From Colivivens sp963594655 (lineage in GTDB: Bacteria; Bacteroidota; Bacteroidia; Bacteroidales; Bacteroidaceae): a DNA stretch of 64,000 nt. The position numbers and the translations under genes were made by a program. Below are positions 17,109-25,469 of the stretch, in pieces. The notes under the pieces were generated by a model that ran no database searches, had not been told where the DNA came from, and was given only the letters and a program-made list of their open reading frames with translations. Every line of letters starts with the position of its first letter. Position 1 is the first letter of the stretch. The stretch lies in the NCBI GenBank assembly GCA_963594655.1, contig CAVBFD010000007.1:5694-69693 (forward strand), in the 5' to 3' direction.

Positions 17109-17138
17109 CTGCCAACTGGTTTTTATTGGTATCTGTCG

Positions 17139-17981
17139 TCATGCCGCCAACTGCCATATGATGGTGGCGAGTCCTACAATGGCGCAATAGACAGCGAAAT
17201 AAATCATCTTGCCGCGCTTGACAAGGCCGATCATCCACTTGCAAGCCACACATCCTGTGATGAAGGCGGCAAGGAAGCCTACAACCAATGCCATCGGGGT
17301 GATGCCCTCCATGGCGGTCTCCACGCCCTGTTCAATCATGTCCTTGGCGTCGAGAAGCGCCATTCCCAGAATCGGTGGAATCGCCATGAGGAACGAGAAC
17401 TCAGCCAACCGCTCCTTCTTGTCGCCCAGAATCAGTCCAGTACCGATGGTGCTGCCCGAACGTGACAGTCCCGGCAGTACGGCTACCGCCTGTGCGATAC
17501 CGATTATGAGAGCGTCCTTCAGGGATATGTATTCCTTCTCCCTCGGTTTGGAGTAGTAGGAGAACGAGAGCAAGGCGGCGGTGACTATCAGACATACGCC
17601 CACCACCATGAGGTTGGTGAACAGTTGCTCCACAGCGTCCTTGAAGAACAGTCCGACGATACCTATCGGAATCATCGATATTATGATGTTGAGCAGGTAG
17701 TTCTGCTCCTCGTTCAGTCGTCTTATGCCGTGCCGGCTGGGCGTGCGGTTCTTGTCGCACTTGAATGACCCTACAAGAATCCACGCTATCTCCTTCCACA
17801 GGATTACCAGTGTACTCATTACCGTGGCGACATGCACCACCACAGTGAACGGCATAATCTGGTCGGGGTCCTCGATGCCGAGCAGTTCACCTGCGATCAT
17901 CAGGTGTCCGCTGCTGCTGACAGGGAGGTACTCGGTAAGTCCCTGGAAGATTCCCATCAATAAGGCTTGTAACCAATCCAT
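17139..17981 (-). CDS. uppP: Undecaprenyl-diphosphate phosphatase
   Basis: 280 residues, highly hydrophobic with about eight membrane segments. UppP (BacA) recycles the lipid carrier undecaprenyl diphosphate to the monophosphate for peptidoglycan and other envelope polymers, and raises bacitracin tolerance. Both signature motifs are intact: GLTEYLPVSSSGHL near residue 17 and LPGLSRSGSTIG near residue 170. It sits 12 bases after the DUF3098 gene. Confidence 0.96.
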   Translation of the reverse strand: MDWLQALLMGIFQGLTEYLPVSSSGHLMIAGELLGIEDPDQIMPFTVVVHVATVMSTLVILWKEIAWILVGSFKCDKNRTPSRHGIRRLNEEQNYLLNIIISMIPIGIVGLFFKDAVEQLFTNLMVVGVCLIVTAALLSFSYYSKPREKEYISLKDALIIGIAQAVAVLPGLSRSGSTIGTGLILGDKKERLAEFSFLMAIPPILGMALLDAKDMIEQGVETAMEGITPMALVVGFLAAFITGCVACKWMIGLVKRGKMIYFAVYCAIVGLATIIWQLAA

Positions 17982-17993
17982 AGTCTATATAGT

Positions 17994-18245
17994 TTATTTG
18001 TTTTCCTGCTCCCTGTAGTCTCTCCTTTTTGGTTTTACGAGTATGGCGGCAACCACGAAGAGAAAACCGAAAAGTGCGGTCATCGGGGCGACCTTGATTC
18101 TCAGGTCACTGAATATCTCGGGATTGAATGTGTCTTCAGTCGTTCCCTCACCTGCCATAAGCACGAATCCAACGACTATTATCACGATACCTATACCAAG
18201 CATGATATAGTTGCGTGTGCCGAAAGCCAAATCTGATTTGTTCAT
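17994..18245 (-). CDS. DUF3098 small membrane protein
   Basis: 83 residues with two hydrophobic segments (about 14-31 and 54-71) separated by a polar loop (EGTTEDTFNPEIFSDLRIKVAP), and a basic tail. This Bacteroidetes family lies between ftsX and uppP in many genomes and is thought to belong to the same envelope or division module by context only. Function unknown. Confidence 0.8.
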   Translation of the reverse strand: MNKSDLAFGTRNYIMLGIGIVIIVVGFVLMAGEGTTEDTFNPEIFSDLRIKVAPMTALFGFLFVVAAILVKPKRRDYREQENK

Positions 18246-18278
18246 TTATATGGGATTTAAGTTTGTATGTCAGTAATG

Positions 18279-19151
18279 TTAGATATGGTACAGTTCGTTG
18301 CTGTTCATCTTCAGGTATTTGGAGAGGGACACGAAGGTACACATGAATGTGATGAGCAGACCGAAGACGAGGACTGACAGTCCGACTATAAGCATCACCT
18401 TCATGTCCACCACCGTATTTATCTCAGGTTCAAAGGTGCGCGCCCAGTACACGCCGCCGAGAATCACAGCGTCCGCCAGCATGGCGGAAAGCACTCCAAG
18501 GAGCAGTCCCTGGTTGAGGAACGGCCTACGGATGAAGCCCCAGCTCGCCCCCACCAGTTTCATGGTGTTGATGAGGAAACGGTGTGAGAAGATGGTCAGT
18601 TGCACCGTGTTGTTTATCAGTGCGAACGATATGTACGTGAACAGTGCGGCTATGATGAGCAGGATGACACTGAACTTCCTTATGTTCTTGTTCACTGAGT
18701 CCATCAGTTCCTTCTGGTATATCACGTCCATCACCTTGTTGGTCGCCTTCAACTGTCCTGTAATCTTGTCCAGACTGGCGTTGTTGGCGTATTCCGACTT
18801 CACCTTAATCTCGAACGAGGCGGTGAAGGGGTTGTAGCGCAGGAACTCCGAAGGGTCGGAACCCATCTCCACGCACTGGTCGTGGAGCGCCTGTTCCTTG
18901 GATATGTACTTGAGCGACTTCACGTAGGGCTGTGCCTTCAGCGATGCCTGGAACGACTCTATCTCGCCCTGCGATATGTCGTCGTTCAGCAGCACACTTA
19001 TGTTGATGTTCTCCCTCACGTAATCGGACAGGTTGCGCGCGGTGAACACGAACAGCACTATCGTCCCGAGCAGTACCAGTACCAGTGTGGTACTTATGAG
19101 AGCTGTCACAAACTGAGTGCTAAGCAGCCTTGAGTCCTTATGCTTTGCCAT
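18279..19151 (-). CDS. ftsX: Cell division protein FtsX
   Basis: 290 residues: an N-terminal membrane segment (about 18-38), a periplasmic domain of about 120 residues, then three C-terminal membrane segments, the FtsX layout. With FtsE, FtsX forms an ABC-like complex that controls peptidoglycan hydrolases at the septum. The conserved periplasmic start (SDYVRENINISVLLND) and the segment IFSHRFLINTMKLVGAS match the family. No ftsE is next to it, as is usual in Bacteroidetes. Its start is 19 bases after the miaB stop. Confidence 0.92.
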   Translation of the reverse strand: MAKHKDSRLLSTQFVTALISTTLVLVLLGTIVLFVFTARNLSDYVRENINISVLLNDDISQGEIESFQASLKAQPYVKSLKYISKEQALHDQCVEMGSDPSEFLRYNPFTASFEIKVKSEYANNASLDKITGQLKATNKVMDVIYQKELMDSVNKNIRKFSVILLIIAALFTYISFALINNTVQLTIFSHRFLINTMKLVGASWGFIRRPFLNQGLLLGVLSAMLADAVILGGVYWARTFEPEINTVVDMKVMLIVGLSVLVFGLLITFMCTFVSLSKYLKMNSNELYHI

Positions 19152-19170
19152 CTTGTATCTCTGATTTTTT

Positions 19171-20523
19171 TTATGTCGTTTCCTGTTCGAAGACCTCCTC
19201 CCCCTGAAGGGTGGCGGAACTTGAACCTGTAATCCTTACCTTCACGAAATCACCGATGCGGTGCGTCCCCTTGTCGAAGACCACCACCTTATACTGTTGT
19301 GTCCTGCCGAAGAGCTGTGACCGTGAACGCTTGCTGAAGCCCTCCACCAGTACCTCGTAGGTCTTGCCTATGTCTTTCCTGTAGCTCTCGGCGGACAACT
19401 GGTTCTGCTGTGCTATCAGTTCGTTGAGTCTGCGTATCTTCGTCTCCTCCGGCACGTCGTCGGGCAGGTGCTTGGAAGCGTAGGTGCCTGGACGCTCGGA
19501 GTACTTGAACATGAACGCGCTGTCGTACCCACATTCCCTCATGAGCGAGAGTGACAGCTGGTGGTCCTCCTCCGTCTCCGAGTGGTAACCGCAGAAGATG
19601 TCCGTGGTCAGTCCGCAGTCGGGTATGATGCGGCGGATGGCAGCCACACGGTCGAGATACCACTCGCGTGTGTATTTCCTGTTCATCAGTTTCAGTATGC
19701 GGTCGCTGCCGCTCTGCACAGGCAGGTGTATGTGCTTGCAGACATTCGGGTAGTCGGCTATGACATGGAGCGTCTCGTCGCTCATGTCCTTCGGGTGCGA
19801 GGACGTGAAGCGGATGCGCATCTCCGGCACTGCCGTCGCCACCCTTCTGAGCAGTTCGGGAAAACCTATATGCTCCTCCCTGCCGTCTTCCTGTGTGCGT
19901 GTGAAATGGTACGAGTTCACGTTCTGTCCCAAGAGGGTGACTTCCTTGAACCCTTTCTCCCGGAGGTCGGTCACCTCCTTGAGTATGCTGTCGATGTCCC
20001 TGCTTCGTTCCCTTCCGCGTGTGTACGGCACTATGCAGTAGTGGCAGAAGTTGTTGCAGCCGCGCATGATACTGACAAAGCCCGATATGTGGTTGCCGCA
20101 GATGCGCTCGGGAACAATCTCCTTGTAGGTCTCCGTCGTGGACAGTTCCACGTTGATCGCCTTGTGGCCCGCCTCCACCGAAGCGAACAGGTCGGGCAGT
20201 TGCAGGTAGGCATCGGGACCGGCGACGAGATCCACGTGGTGGTTCTCTATCAGGTCGTCCTTCACGTTCTCCGCCATGCACCCCACCACACCGATAATCA
20301 TCTTCTGCTTCTTGTTCTTGCGCATGGCATGGAGGGTTTCCAGACGGTTGAATATCTTCTGCTCGGCGTTCTCCCTTACGGAGCAGGTGTTGAGGAGTAC
20401 CGCGTCGGCTCCCTCAATCGAGTCCTGGCTTTCATAGTCTGCCATCTTCATCACAGAGGCAATCACCTCACTGTCCGCCACGTTCATCTGGCATCCGTAT
20501 GTTTCTATATAGAGCTTCTTCAT
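19171..20523 (-). CDS. miaB: tRNA-2-methylthio-N6-dimethylallyladenosine synthase
   Basis: 450 residues. MiaB is a radical-SAM methylthiotransferase that adds a methylthio group to i6A37 of tRNAs. The N-terminal UPF0004 domain has its three cluster cysteines (TYGCQMN, LLNTCSVREN, GVVGCMAEN), the radical-SAM CxxxCxxC is in GCNNFCHYCIVP, and a C-terminal TRAM domain follows. I start at the ATG at 20523 rather than 40 codons earlier, because the promoter box lies at 20549-20556. It heads the leftward operon. Confidence 0.95.
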   Translation of the reverse strand: MKKLYIETYGCQMNVADSEVIASVMKMADYESQDSIEGADAVLLNTCSVRENAEQKIFNRLETLHAMRKNKKQKMIIGVVGCMAENVKDDLIENHHVDLVAGPDAYLQLPDLFASVEAGHKAINVELSTTETYKEIVPERICGNHISGFVSIMRGCNNFCHYCIVPYTRGRERSRDIDSILKEVTDLREKGFKEVTLLGQNVNSYHFTRTQEDGREEHIGFPELLRRVATAVPEMRIRFTSSHPKDMSDETLHVIADYPNVCKHIHLPVQSGSDRILKLMNRKYTREWYLDRVAAIRRIIPDCGLTTDIFCGYHSETEEDHQLSLSLMRECGYDSAFMFKYSERPGTYASKHLPDDVPEETKIRRLNELIAQQNQLSAESYRKDIGKTYEVLVEGFSKRSRSQLFGRTQQYKVVVFDKGTHRIGDFVKVRITGSSSATLQGEEVFEQETT

Positions 20524-20548
20524 CGGGCATAAATATCCAATAACGGTG

Positions 20549-20583
20549 CAAAGGTACGAATAAAAAGTAAACCACCTGCAAAA
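20549..20583 (-). promoter_or_regulatory. Promoter for the miaB-folK operon
   Basis: Read on the minus strand, TACCTTTG (20549-20556) with TTTG (20579-20582) about 22 bases upstream. It fixes the miaB start at 20523. Confidence 0.7.
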
Positions 20584-20728
20584 CAACTGGGGAAAAACAT
20601 GTTGTAACGGATAAACGCCCTGGATTTTATGTTTATCACCCAAGGCGGATTAAACCTTTCCGCATTTCCCGAATCATAAGAGCGTAAGACAACAAATCGA
20701 GTTATTAACAGTTTAAACACGAAACGGA

Positions 20729-21184
20729 ATGAAGAAATTACTTATCGCACTTGTGGCAATGATAATCACTGCCGGTGCATTTGCACAGAACCAAGGTGGA
20801 CAGGACAGGAACCGTCAGCGCCGTGAGTTCAATCCTGAGGAGATGGCTACCCGCAGGGCCGACCGCATAAAGAAGACCTGCACGCTTACCGACGAGCAGT
20901 ACAAGAAGGTCAAGGAGTATTACACCGCTGAGGGCAAGGCCCAGCAGGAGCAGATGAAGAAGATGATGGAAGGCGGCCAGCAGGGCCAGCAGATGGACCG
21001 TGAGGCGATGATGAAGGAGATGGAAGCGCGCCGCGCGGCTGAGACGAAGGCTCTGAAGGAGATTCTCACTGAGGAGCAGTTCGCCAAGTACGAGAAGGCT
21101 GAGAAGGAGATGCGCGCCCGTGGCGGAGACCGGGGGCCCCGCGGCGGACAGGGCGGTCCGCGTGGCGGAAATGAACCTCAATAA
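20729..21184 (+). CDS. Secreted DUF4890-type protein with Gly-Arg-rich tail
   Basis: 151 residues. A signal peptide (KKLLIALVAMIITAGAFAQ) is followed by a highly charged helical region: residues 30-65 contain TLTDEQYKKVKEYY, and a second LTEEQFAKYEKAEKE motif recurs near residue 115, reminiscent of Spy/CpxP helical chaperones. Between them is a Gln/Met-rich linker. The end is a low-complexity Arg-Gly stretch. The family is common in Bacteroidetes and has no established function; a periplasmic role is inferred from the signal peptide. No clear promoter box was found in the 205 bases before it. A strong terminator follows. Confidence 0.72.
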   Translation: MKKLLIALVAMIITAGAFAQNQGGQDRNRQRREFNPEEMATRRADRIKKTCTLTDEQYKKVKEYYTAEGKAQQEQMKKMMEGGQQGQQMDREAMMKEMEARRAAETKALKEILTEEQFAKYEKAEKEMRARGGDRGPRGGQGGPRGGNEPQ

Positions 21185-21220
21185 GTTGGTGATATGTATC
21201 CCTTCGGGGATGGATTCAAG

Positions 21221-21254
21221 GGCTGGCGCATGATGGCGCCGGCCTTTTTTTTTT
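21221..21254 (+). terminator. Intrinsic terminator after the DUF4890 gene
   Basis: GC-rich 9-bp stem with one G-U pair (21221-21229 with 21236-21244), loop ATGATG, then ten T. Confidence 0.92.
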
Positions 21255-21309
21255 GTCGTGTCCTGTGCAAATTGCCGTCCGACGGTCGCCTCATGTCGTT
21301 TATTATTCG

Positions 21310-21317
21310 TAACTTTG
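21310..21317 (+). promoter_or_regulatory. Promoter box for cysS
   Basis: TAACTTTG at 21310-21317, 25 bases before the cysS start. The -33 element is not obvious. Confidence 0.65.
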
Positions 21318-21341
21318 CACATTATATAAAACTCACACGAC

Positions 21342-22856
21342 ATGAAACAGGAACTCTTAATCTACAACACACTTACACGTCAGAAGGAACTGTTCCGTCC
21401 GATCAATGCCCCACACGTGGGCATGTATGTGTGCGGACCGACCGTGTACGGTGACGCCCACCTCGGGCATGCCCGTCCGGCCATCACTTTCGACATCGTG
21501 TTCCGCTACCTGCAGCATCTGGGCTATAAGGTGCGCTACGTGCGTAACATCACGGATGTCGGCCATCTGGAGCATGACGCCGACGAGGGAGAGGACAAGA
21601 TCGCGAAGAAGGCAAGGCTGGAGCAACTGGAACCGATGGAGGTGGCGCAGTACTACTCCAACCGTTTCCACGACGTCATGCGCGCTCTCAACGTGCTTCC
21701 ACCGTCTATCGAGCCATTGGCGTCAGGGCATATCATTGAACAGGAACAGTTGGTGCAGGAGATACTCGACAACGGGTTTGCCTACGAATCCAACGGGTCG
21801 GTGTATTTCGATGTGGAGGCGTACAACAGGAAGTACAAGTACGGGGTACTCTCGGGACGTAACCTCGACGACATAATCAACAACTCGCGTGAACTGGCCG
21901 GGGTGGGCGAGAAGAAGAACCAGGCGGACTTCGCCCTGTGGAAGAAAGCCCAACCGGAGCATATCATGCGGTGGCCTTCCAAGTGGAGCGACGGTTTCCC
22001 CGGATGGCACTGCGAGTGTACCGCCATGGGGCGCAAATACCTCGGCAGACAGTTCGACATCCATGGAGGCGGTATGGACCTTATCTTCCCGCACCACGAG
22101 TGCGAGATAGCGCAGGCTGTGGCGAGTCAGGGTGAACCGATGGTACACTACTGGATTCACAACAATATGATAACCATCAACGGACAGAAGATGGGAAAGA
22201 GTCTGGGCAACTTCATCACCTTACAGGAGTTCTTCAGCGGCAGCCACAAGGACAAGGACGGCAACGAGATGCTTGCCAAGGCATACAGTCCGATGACTAT
22301 ACGGTTCTTCATCCTACAGGCGCACTACCGCAGTACGGTGGACTTCAGCAATGACGCGCTGCTGTCGGCTGAGAAGGGTCTGGAGCGTCTGGCGGACGCA
22401 TACAAGACTCTGAAGGGCTTGCAGCCGTCGAAGGAGGGAACGGTGGACATGCAGTATGTGGACACGCTCAGGCAGAAGTGCTATGACGCTCTCAACGACG
22501 ACTTCAGTACCCCGATGGTTATCAGTCACCTCTTCGACGCGACACGTGTCATCAACCAGGTGGCGGACAAGAGCGCGTCCATATCGGCAGACGTGCTGAA
22601 GGCTCTCACCGACACCTTCGAGCTGTTTGCCTTCGACATCCTCGGACTGCAGAAGACCTGCGGTGGAGGACAGGAAGGGGGCGAGGCCCGTGAGGATGCC
22701 TACGGCAAGGTAGTGGACATGCTGCTCGAACAGCGCATGAAAGCCAAGGCCAACAAGGACTGGGCTGCGAGCGACATGATACGTGACCAGTTGGCGGCGT
22801 TGGGCTTCGAGGTGAAGGACACCAAGGACGGTTTCACCTGGAAATTGAACAAGTGA
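21342..22856 (+). CDS. cysS: Cysteinyl-tRNA synthetase
   Basis: 504 residues. A zinc-dependent class I synthetase. The N-terminus has the zinc-binding MYVCGPTVYGD and HIGH-type DAHLGHARP motifs, further zinc ligands in GWHCECTAM and FPHHECE, and the KMSKS loop appears as GQKMGKSLGN near residue 285. The C-terminal DALR and tail regions are complete. A small membrane-protein gene follows after one base and is likely co-transcribed. Confidence 0.97.
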   Translation: MKQELLIYNTLTRQKELFRPINAPHVGMYVCGPTVYGDAHLGHARPAITFDIVFRYLQHLGYKVRYVRNITDVGHLEHDADEGEDKIAKKARLEQLEPMEVAQYYSNRFHDVMRALNVLPPSIEPLASGHIIEQEQLVQEILDNGFAYESNGSVYFDVEAYNRKYKYGVLSGRNLDDIINNSRELAGVGEKKNQADFALWKKAQPEHIMRWPSKWSDGFPGWHCECTAMGRKYLGRQFDIHGGGMDLIFPHHECEIAQAVASQGEPMVHYWIHNNMITINGQKMGKSLGNFITLQEFFSGSHKDKDGNEMLAKAYSPMTIRFFILQAHYRSTVDFSNDALLSAEKGLERLADAYKTLKGLQPSKEGTVDMQYVDTLRQKCYDALNDDFSTPMVISHLFDATRVINQVADKSASISADVLKALTDTFELFAFDILGLQKTCGGGQEGGEAREDAYGKVVDMLLEQRMKAKANKDWAASDMIRDQLAALGFEVKDTKDGFTWKLNK

Positions 22857-22857
22857 C

Positions 22858-23043
22858 ATGGTACGGTTGCAGAAGATATTGATGATAGCCTCCCTCGTGT
22901 TCACACTGGTATGCCTGGGAGCTACCGTATGGGCAGCCGTCGTTACCGGTGACCCGTCGTTCTACTTGTATGCGGTCCTGTTTGTGTTTGCCGCCGTATG
23001 GTTCGGCATCACCGTCTACAAGAGTTACAGGAAGGACAAGTGA
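22858..23043 (+). CDS. Small two-helix membrane protein, unknown function
   Basis: 61 residues starting one base after the cysS stop. Two hydrophobic segments (about 8-28 and 34-53) separated by a short GDPSFYLY loop, positively charged ends (MVRLQK, YKSYRKDK). I do not recognise the family. Tight coupling to cysS and good membrane topology suggest it is real. Confidence 0.6.
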   Translation: MVRLQKILMIASLVFTLVCLGATVWAAVVTGDPSFYLYAVLFVFAAVWFGITVYKSYRKDK

Positions 23044-23086
23044 CACCTTATTATTATATGTCGGAAATAGTCAGTATGCTGTCGGA

Positions 23087-23227
23087 CTGAAAGCCCGATA
23101 CGAGAAAAATCACAACATGACAGAGGGGGCAATGTGGGTTCTGAGATAGGGCGTTTATTCAGGGCATATGCGCCCCGAAGGGGCAGACTGCTCCTTGCCC
23201 TGGGCTAGGAGCTTACTGGGCTTTCAG
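23087..23227 (+). repeat. REP-like intergenic element bounded by inverted repeats
   Basis: A 10-base inverted repeat (CTGAAAGCCC at 23087-23096 and its exact complement at 23218-23227) bounds a segment holding smaller palindromes (GCCCC GAA GGGGC at about 23172, GCCCTGGGC further on). The composition and phrases resemble the interspersed palindromic elements seen in many gut Bacteroidetes genomes. Copy number elsewhere cannot be judged here. The rest of 23044-23325 shows no gene. Confidence 0.55.
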
Positions 23228-23325
23228 CCCGAGGTTTCACACGGAGGGCTACACGTGGTGAACTTGATTGTCAGGATTACGCTGTCTTACCAACTCGAAA
23301 AGCGGCAGAGCCATAAATATACGTG

Positions 23326-24891
23326 TCACACCTCCTTTATTATCCAGTCACCTATGGTGCGCTGGTTGCTGTCATAGTTGACACCGATTTTTACCAGTCG
23401 CTTGCCGTCCGCTGAATAGGGAATAAGGTAGCCCTTGTTGTCAATCTGTTTGAGGGCATCCTCGGCAGAGCCGTCGTACTTCAGTTCAAAGACGTACACC
23501 GCATCCGGCGTGTGGACAACTGCGTCTGCCCTGCCTACGGCACTGTCCTCCTCCACCTTGATGTAAGCCCCCATAAGGTTGAAGATAAGGTAGAAGACGG
23601 TCTGGAAGTCACGCTCGTTCTTATTGGACAGACGGTTGGAGATACTGGAGAGGTAAGCTCTCAGCCGAACCATCGCTCCTTCAGCGTCACCGTCGTAAAG
23701 CATTTCCACGAGATTGGTCACCAACCCGCTGTTGTCATTAGATACCGGTGAGAGGTAGTTGGGCGCAAGACTCATCAGCATACCGATTTTCACCTCCATG
23801 TTGGGGTAGCCCAACGTGTAGCTCCTGGTAAGTGGCTTGTAATTCTTGATGGTGAGGTAGCCGCTCTGGTAAAGCAACGGCAAGGCGGAGGTCATCTGTT
23901 CGGGTGTCACGTCGAAGTCATTCACGTTTATGTCTTTCTGCTCTATGTCAGTGACGTTGACATGGTATTTCTGTAATGCCTTGATAAGGTATGACGGTGT
24001 GCCAGACCCAAACCAGTATGATTCTATATCCTTAGCGTTCAAGCACTTTATAAGGCTGAAAGGGTTGAATACATCCTCAGAATGTTTTCCAAAATGATAG
24101 CCGTCGTAATAGCGTGTCAGTTCGTCAAGGCATTCCTCATAGGTCATGCCGAGTGCCTTGCCCAGTCCCTCCACGTCGGACTTCATAACGGTAGTCAACT
24201 CTGTCTTGCTGATGCCGCAGATGGCGGAATACTGGTCAAACATGCTGATGTTGTCAAGGTTGTTAAGCTCACTGAAAATGCTGAGTTGGGAGAACTTGGT
24301 GATGCCTGTGATGAAGACGAACTCCAGATACGGGTCGAGCATTTTGATCGGACTGTAGAAGTTCTGCATTATGAAGCGCAACTGCTGCAGGTTGTCCTTC
24401 TCGTGTACCACATCAAGCAGGGGTGCGTCATACTCATCAATGATGACCACCACCTTCTGTCCTGTCTGTTTATAGGCTCGTCTGACAAGACCTTCCAAAC
24501 GTTCGTTGGGTTGTAGTTCCTCCTCATCCCTTCCATACACATTTTCGTACGTACGAAGCCGTATGTGGAGGGAATGCTTCAATGACTCAGCATCAAGATG
24601 TTTGGCTCCGCTCAAGTCGAAGTGTAACACAGGACGCACCACCCAGTCCTTCTCGTAGTCGGCTATGGCAAGACCCTCGAAGAGTTCCTTGCGTCCCTCG
24701 AAGTAAGCCTGAAGGGTGGAGGCAAAGAGAGATTTTCCAAACCGCCTCGGACGACTCAGAAAGATGTATTTCATGCCTTTTACCCGAAAGTCAACAATGT
24801 ACTTTGTCTTGTCGACATAAAGGTAGTTCCCTTCCCTAATGTCCTTGAAGCTCTGTATCCCAACCGGATATTTGTTCACAATCTCGCCCAT
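23326..24891 (-). CDS. AAA-like ATPase with C-terminal PD-(D/E)XK nuclease-like domain
   Basis: 521 residues. The N-terminal part is the AAA-ATPase-like family seen in hundreds of Bacteroidetes and Clostridia proteins: PVGIQSFKDIREGNYLYVDKT, then the P-loop-like FLSRPRRFGKSLFAST near residue 45, and the Walker B-type VVVIIDEYDAPL near residue 150. The C-terminal 110 residues hold the second domain, with D(A/V)VV and the FELKYDGSAEDALKQI motif, a nuclease-like E-x-K. The role of the family is not established; defence, DNA processing and mobile-element links have been suggested. It stands alone with its own promoter, flanked by repeat elements on both sides. Confidence 0.85.
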   Translation of the reverse strand: MGEIVNKYPVGIQSFKDIREGNYLYVDKTKYIVDFRVKGMKYIFLSRPRRFGKSLFASTLQAYFEGRKELFEGLAIADYEKDWVVRPVLHFDLSGAKHLDAESLKHSLHIRLRTYENVYGRDEEELQPNERLEGLVRRAYKQTGQKVVVIIDEYDAPLLDVVHEKDNLQQLRFIMQNFYSPIKMLDPYLEFVFITGITKFSQLSIFSELNNLDNISMFDQYSAICGISKTELTTVMKSDVEGLGKALGMTYEECLDELTRYYDGYHFGKHSEDVFNPFSLIKCLNAKDIESYWFGSGTPSYLIKALQKYHVNVTDIEQKDINVNDFDVTPEQMTSALPLLYQSGYLTIKNYKPLTRSYTLGYPNMEVKIGMLMSLAPNYLSPVSNDNSGLVTNLVEMLYDGDAEGAMVRLRAYLSSISNRLSNKNERDFQTVFYLIFNLMGAYIKVEEDSAVGRADAVVHTPDAVYVFELKYDGSAEDALKQIDNKGYLIPYSADGKRLVKIGVNYDSNQRTIGDWIIKEV

Positions 24892-24916
24892 AATTCCGCA
24901 TATTTGATTTGCGCCG

Positions 24917-24948
24917 CTAAGTTACGAATAAAATCCGATACCACCAAA
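24917..24948 (-). promoter_or_regulatory. Promoter for the AAA-like ATPase gene
   Basis: On the minus strand TAACTTAG (24917-24924, one base off TAnnTTTG) lies 20 bases from TTTG (24945-24948), about 25 bases before the start codon. Confidence 0.6.
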
Positions 24949-24987
24949 CTATATTACTCCCTATTATTCGAACCAGTGCATTAGTCA

Positions 24988-25049
24988 AACTAAAGAGGTC
25001 TTCATATGACCTAAAGGTCGCACGAAGGTCTCTTTAGTTATTTTTTTTT
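24988..25049 (+). terminator. Strong hairpin terminator on the plus strand with no gene upstream
   Basis: Arms 24988-25003 and 25024-25039 pair over 16 bases, 14 Watson-Crick and two G-U, enclosing a small GACC-TAAA-GGTC stem-loop, then nine T after one A. The two wobble pairs work only in a plus-strand RNA (they would be A-C mismatches on the other strand), so it is oriented rightwards. The nearest plus-strand gene ends 1.9 kb earlier. Confidence 0.75.
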
Positions 25050-25213
25050 ACAACCTATGGTCGGAATTGGGAAATAGGCAAGCTAAATCGTTCCAAAAGC
25101 TAAAATCTCCTTGTGTGATAATGCGCGAAACGGCTCCATTCCGCTAACTTTTTGGCAAAATACGCCAAGACCCCCTACAGATACCTACAAGCCCCCTCGA
25201 GACACCTCGTTTT

Positions 25214-25275
25214 TTCACTCGGGTGAATTGATCGATTCACTCGAGTGTTTTGATCAATTCACTCGAGTGAAATGA
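25214..25275. repeat. Tandem array of 22-bp palindromic repeats
   Basis: Three copies in register: 25214-25235, 25236-25257 and the partial 25258-25275. Each begins TTCACTCGRGTG; the third holds the perfect palindrome TTCACTCGAGTGAA, and the spacers contain TTGATCRA. The arrangement looks like a protein-binding array (operator or iteron-like). It lies about 200 bases downstream of the symporter gene and 320 bases upstream of the ATPase gene. Confidence 0.7.
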
Positions 25276-25469
25276 CATCCCCTCTCGAGACCCTTTTTCG
25301 TCGAAAAATCAAAATGTAAACAAATCGCAGATATGTGGTGATTTTACAGGAAAAGCCAGTAAGCACCAAGGTTGACAAAATTGATGTTAATCCATTAAGA
25401 CAATCGGAGTAATGTAACGGCAATGGAGGTATAAACGACAATAGAGTTTGTGTCCTGTAGTGTTTGCCC

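Larger units (their letters stand above)
24949..25469. other. Intergenic stretch with hairpin and repeats
   Basis: About 520 bases without a credible gene. It holds the hairpin terminator at 24988-25049 and the palindromic repeat array at 25214-25275, described separately, and a pair of CTCGAGAC copies (25196-25203 and 25284-25291) that flank the array, each soon followed by a T-run. The remainder is AT-rich and I see nothing else in it. Confidence 0.6.

Noticed and set aside
19561..20532. 323-codon plus-strand open frame opposite miaB
   Set aside because: MiaB motifs are complete on the minus strand; the antisense frame has no recognisable domain.
20524..20643. Extended N-terminus of MiaB
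   Set aside because: The promoter box at 20549-20556 lies inside the extension, and the extra residues do not match the family.
23326..24891. Insertion sequence or prophage remnant
   Set aside because: No transposase, terminal repeats with target duplication, or phage genes around the ATPase gene.
25214..25275. Tandem repeats read as a CRISPR array
   Set aside because: Units are contiguous with no unique spacers, only three copies, and no cas genes are near.
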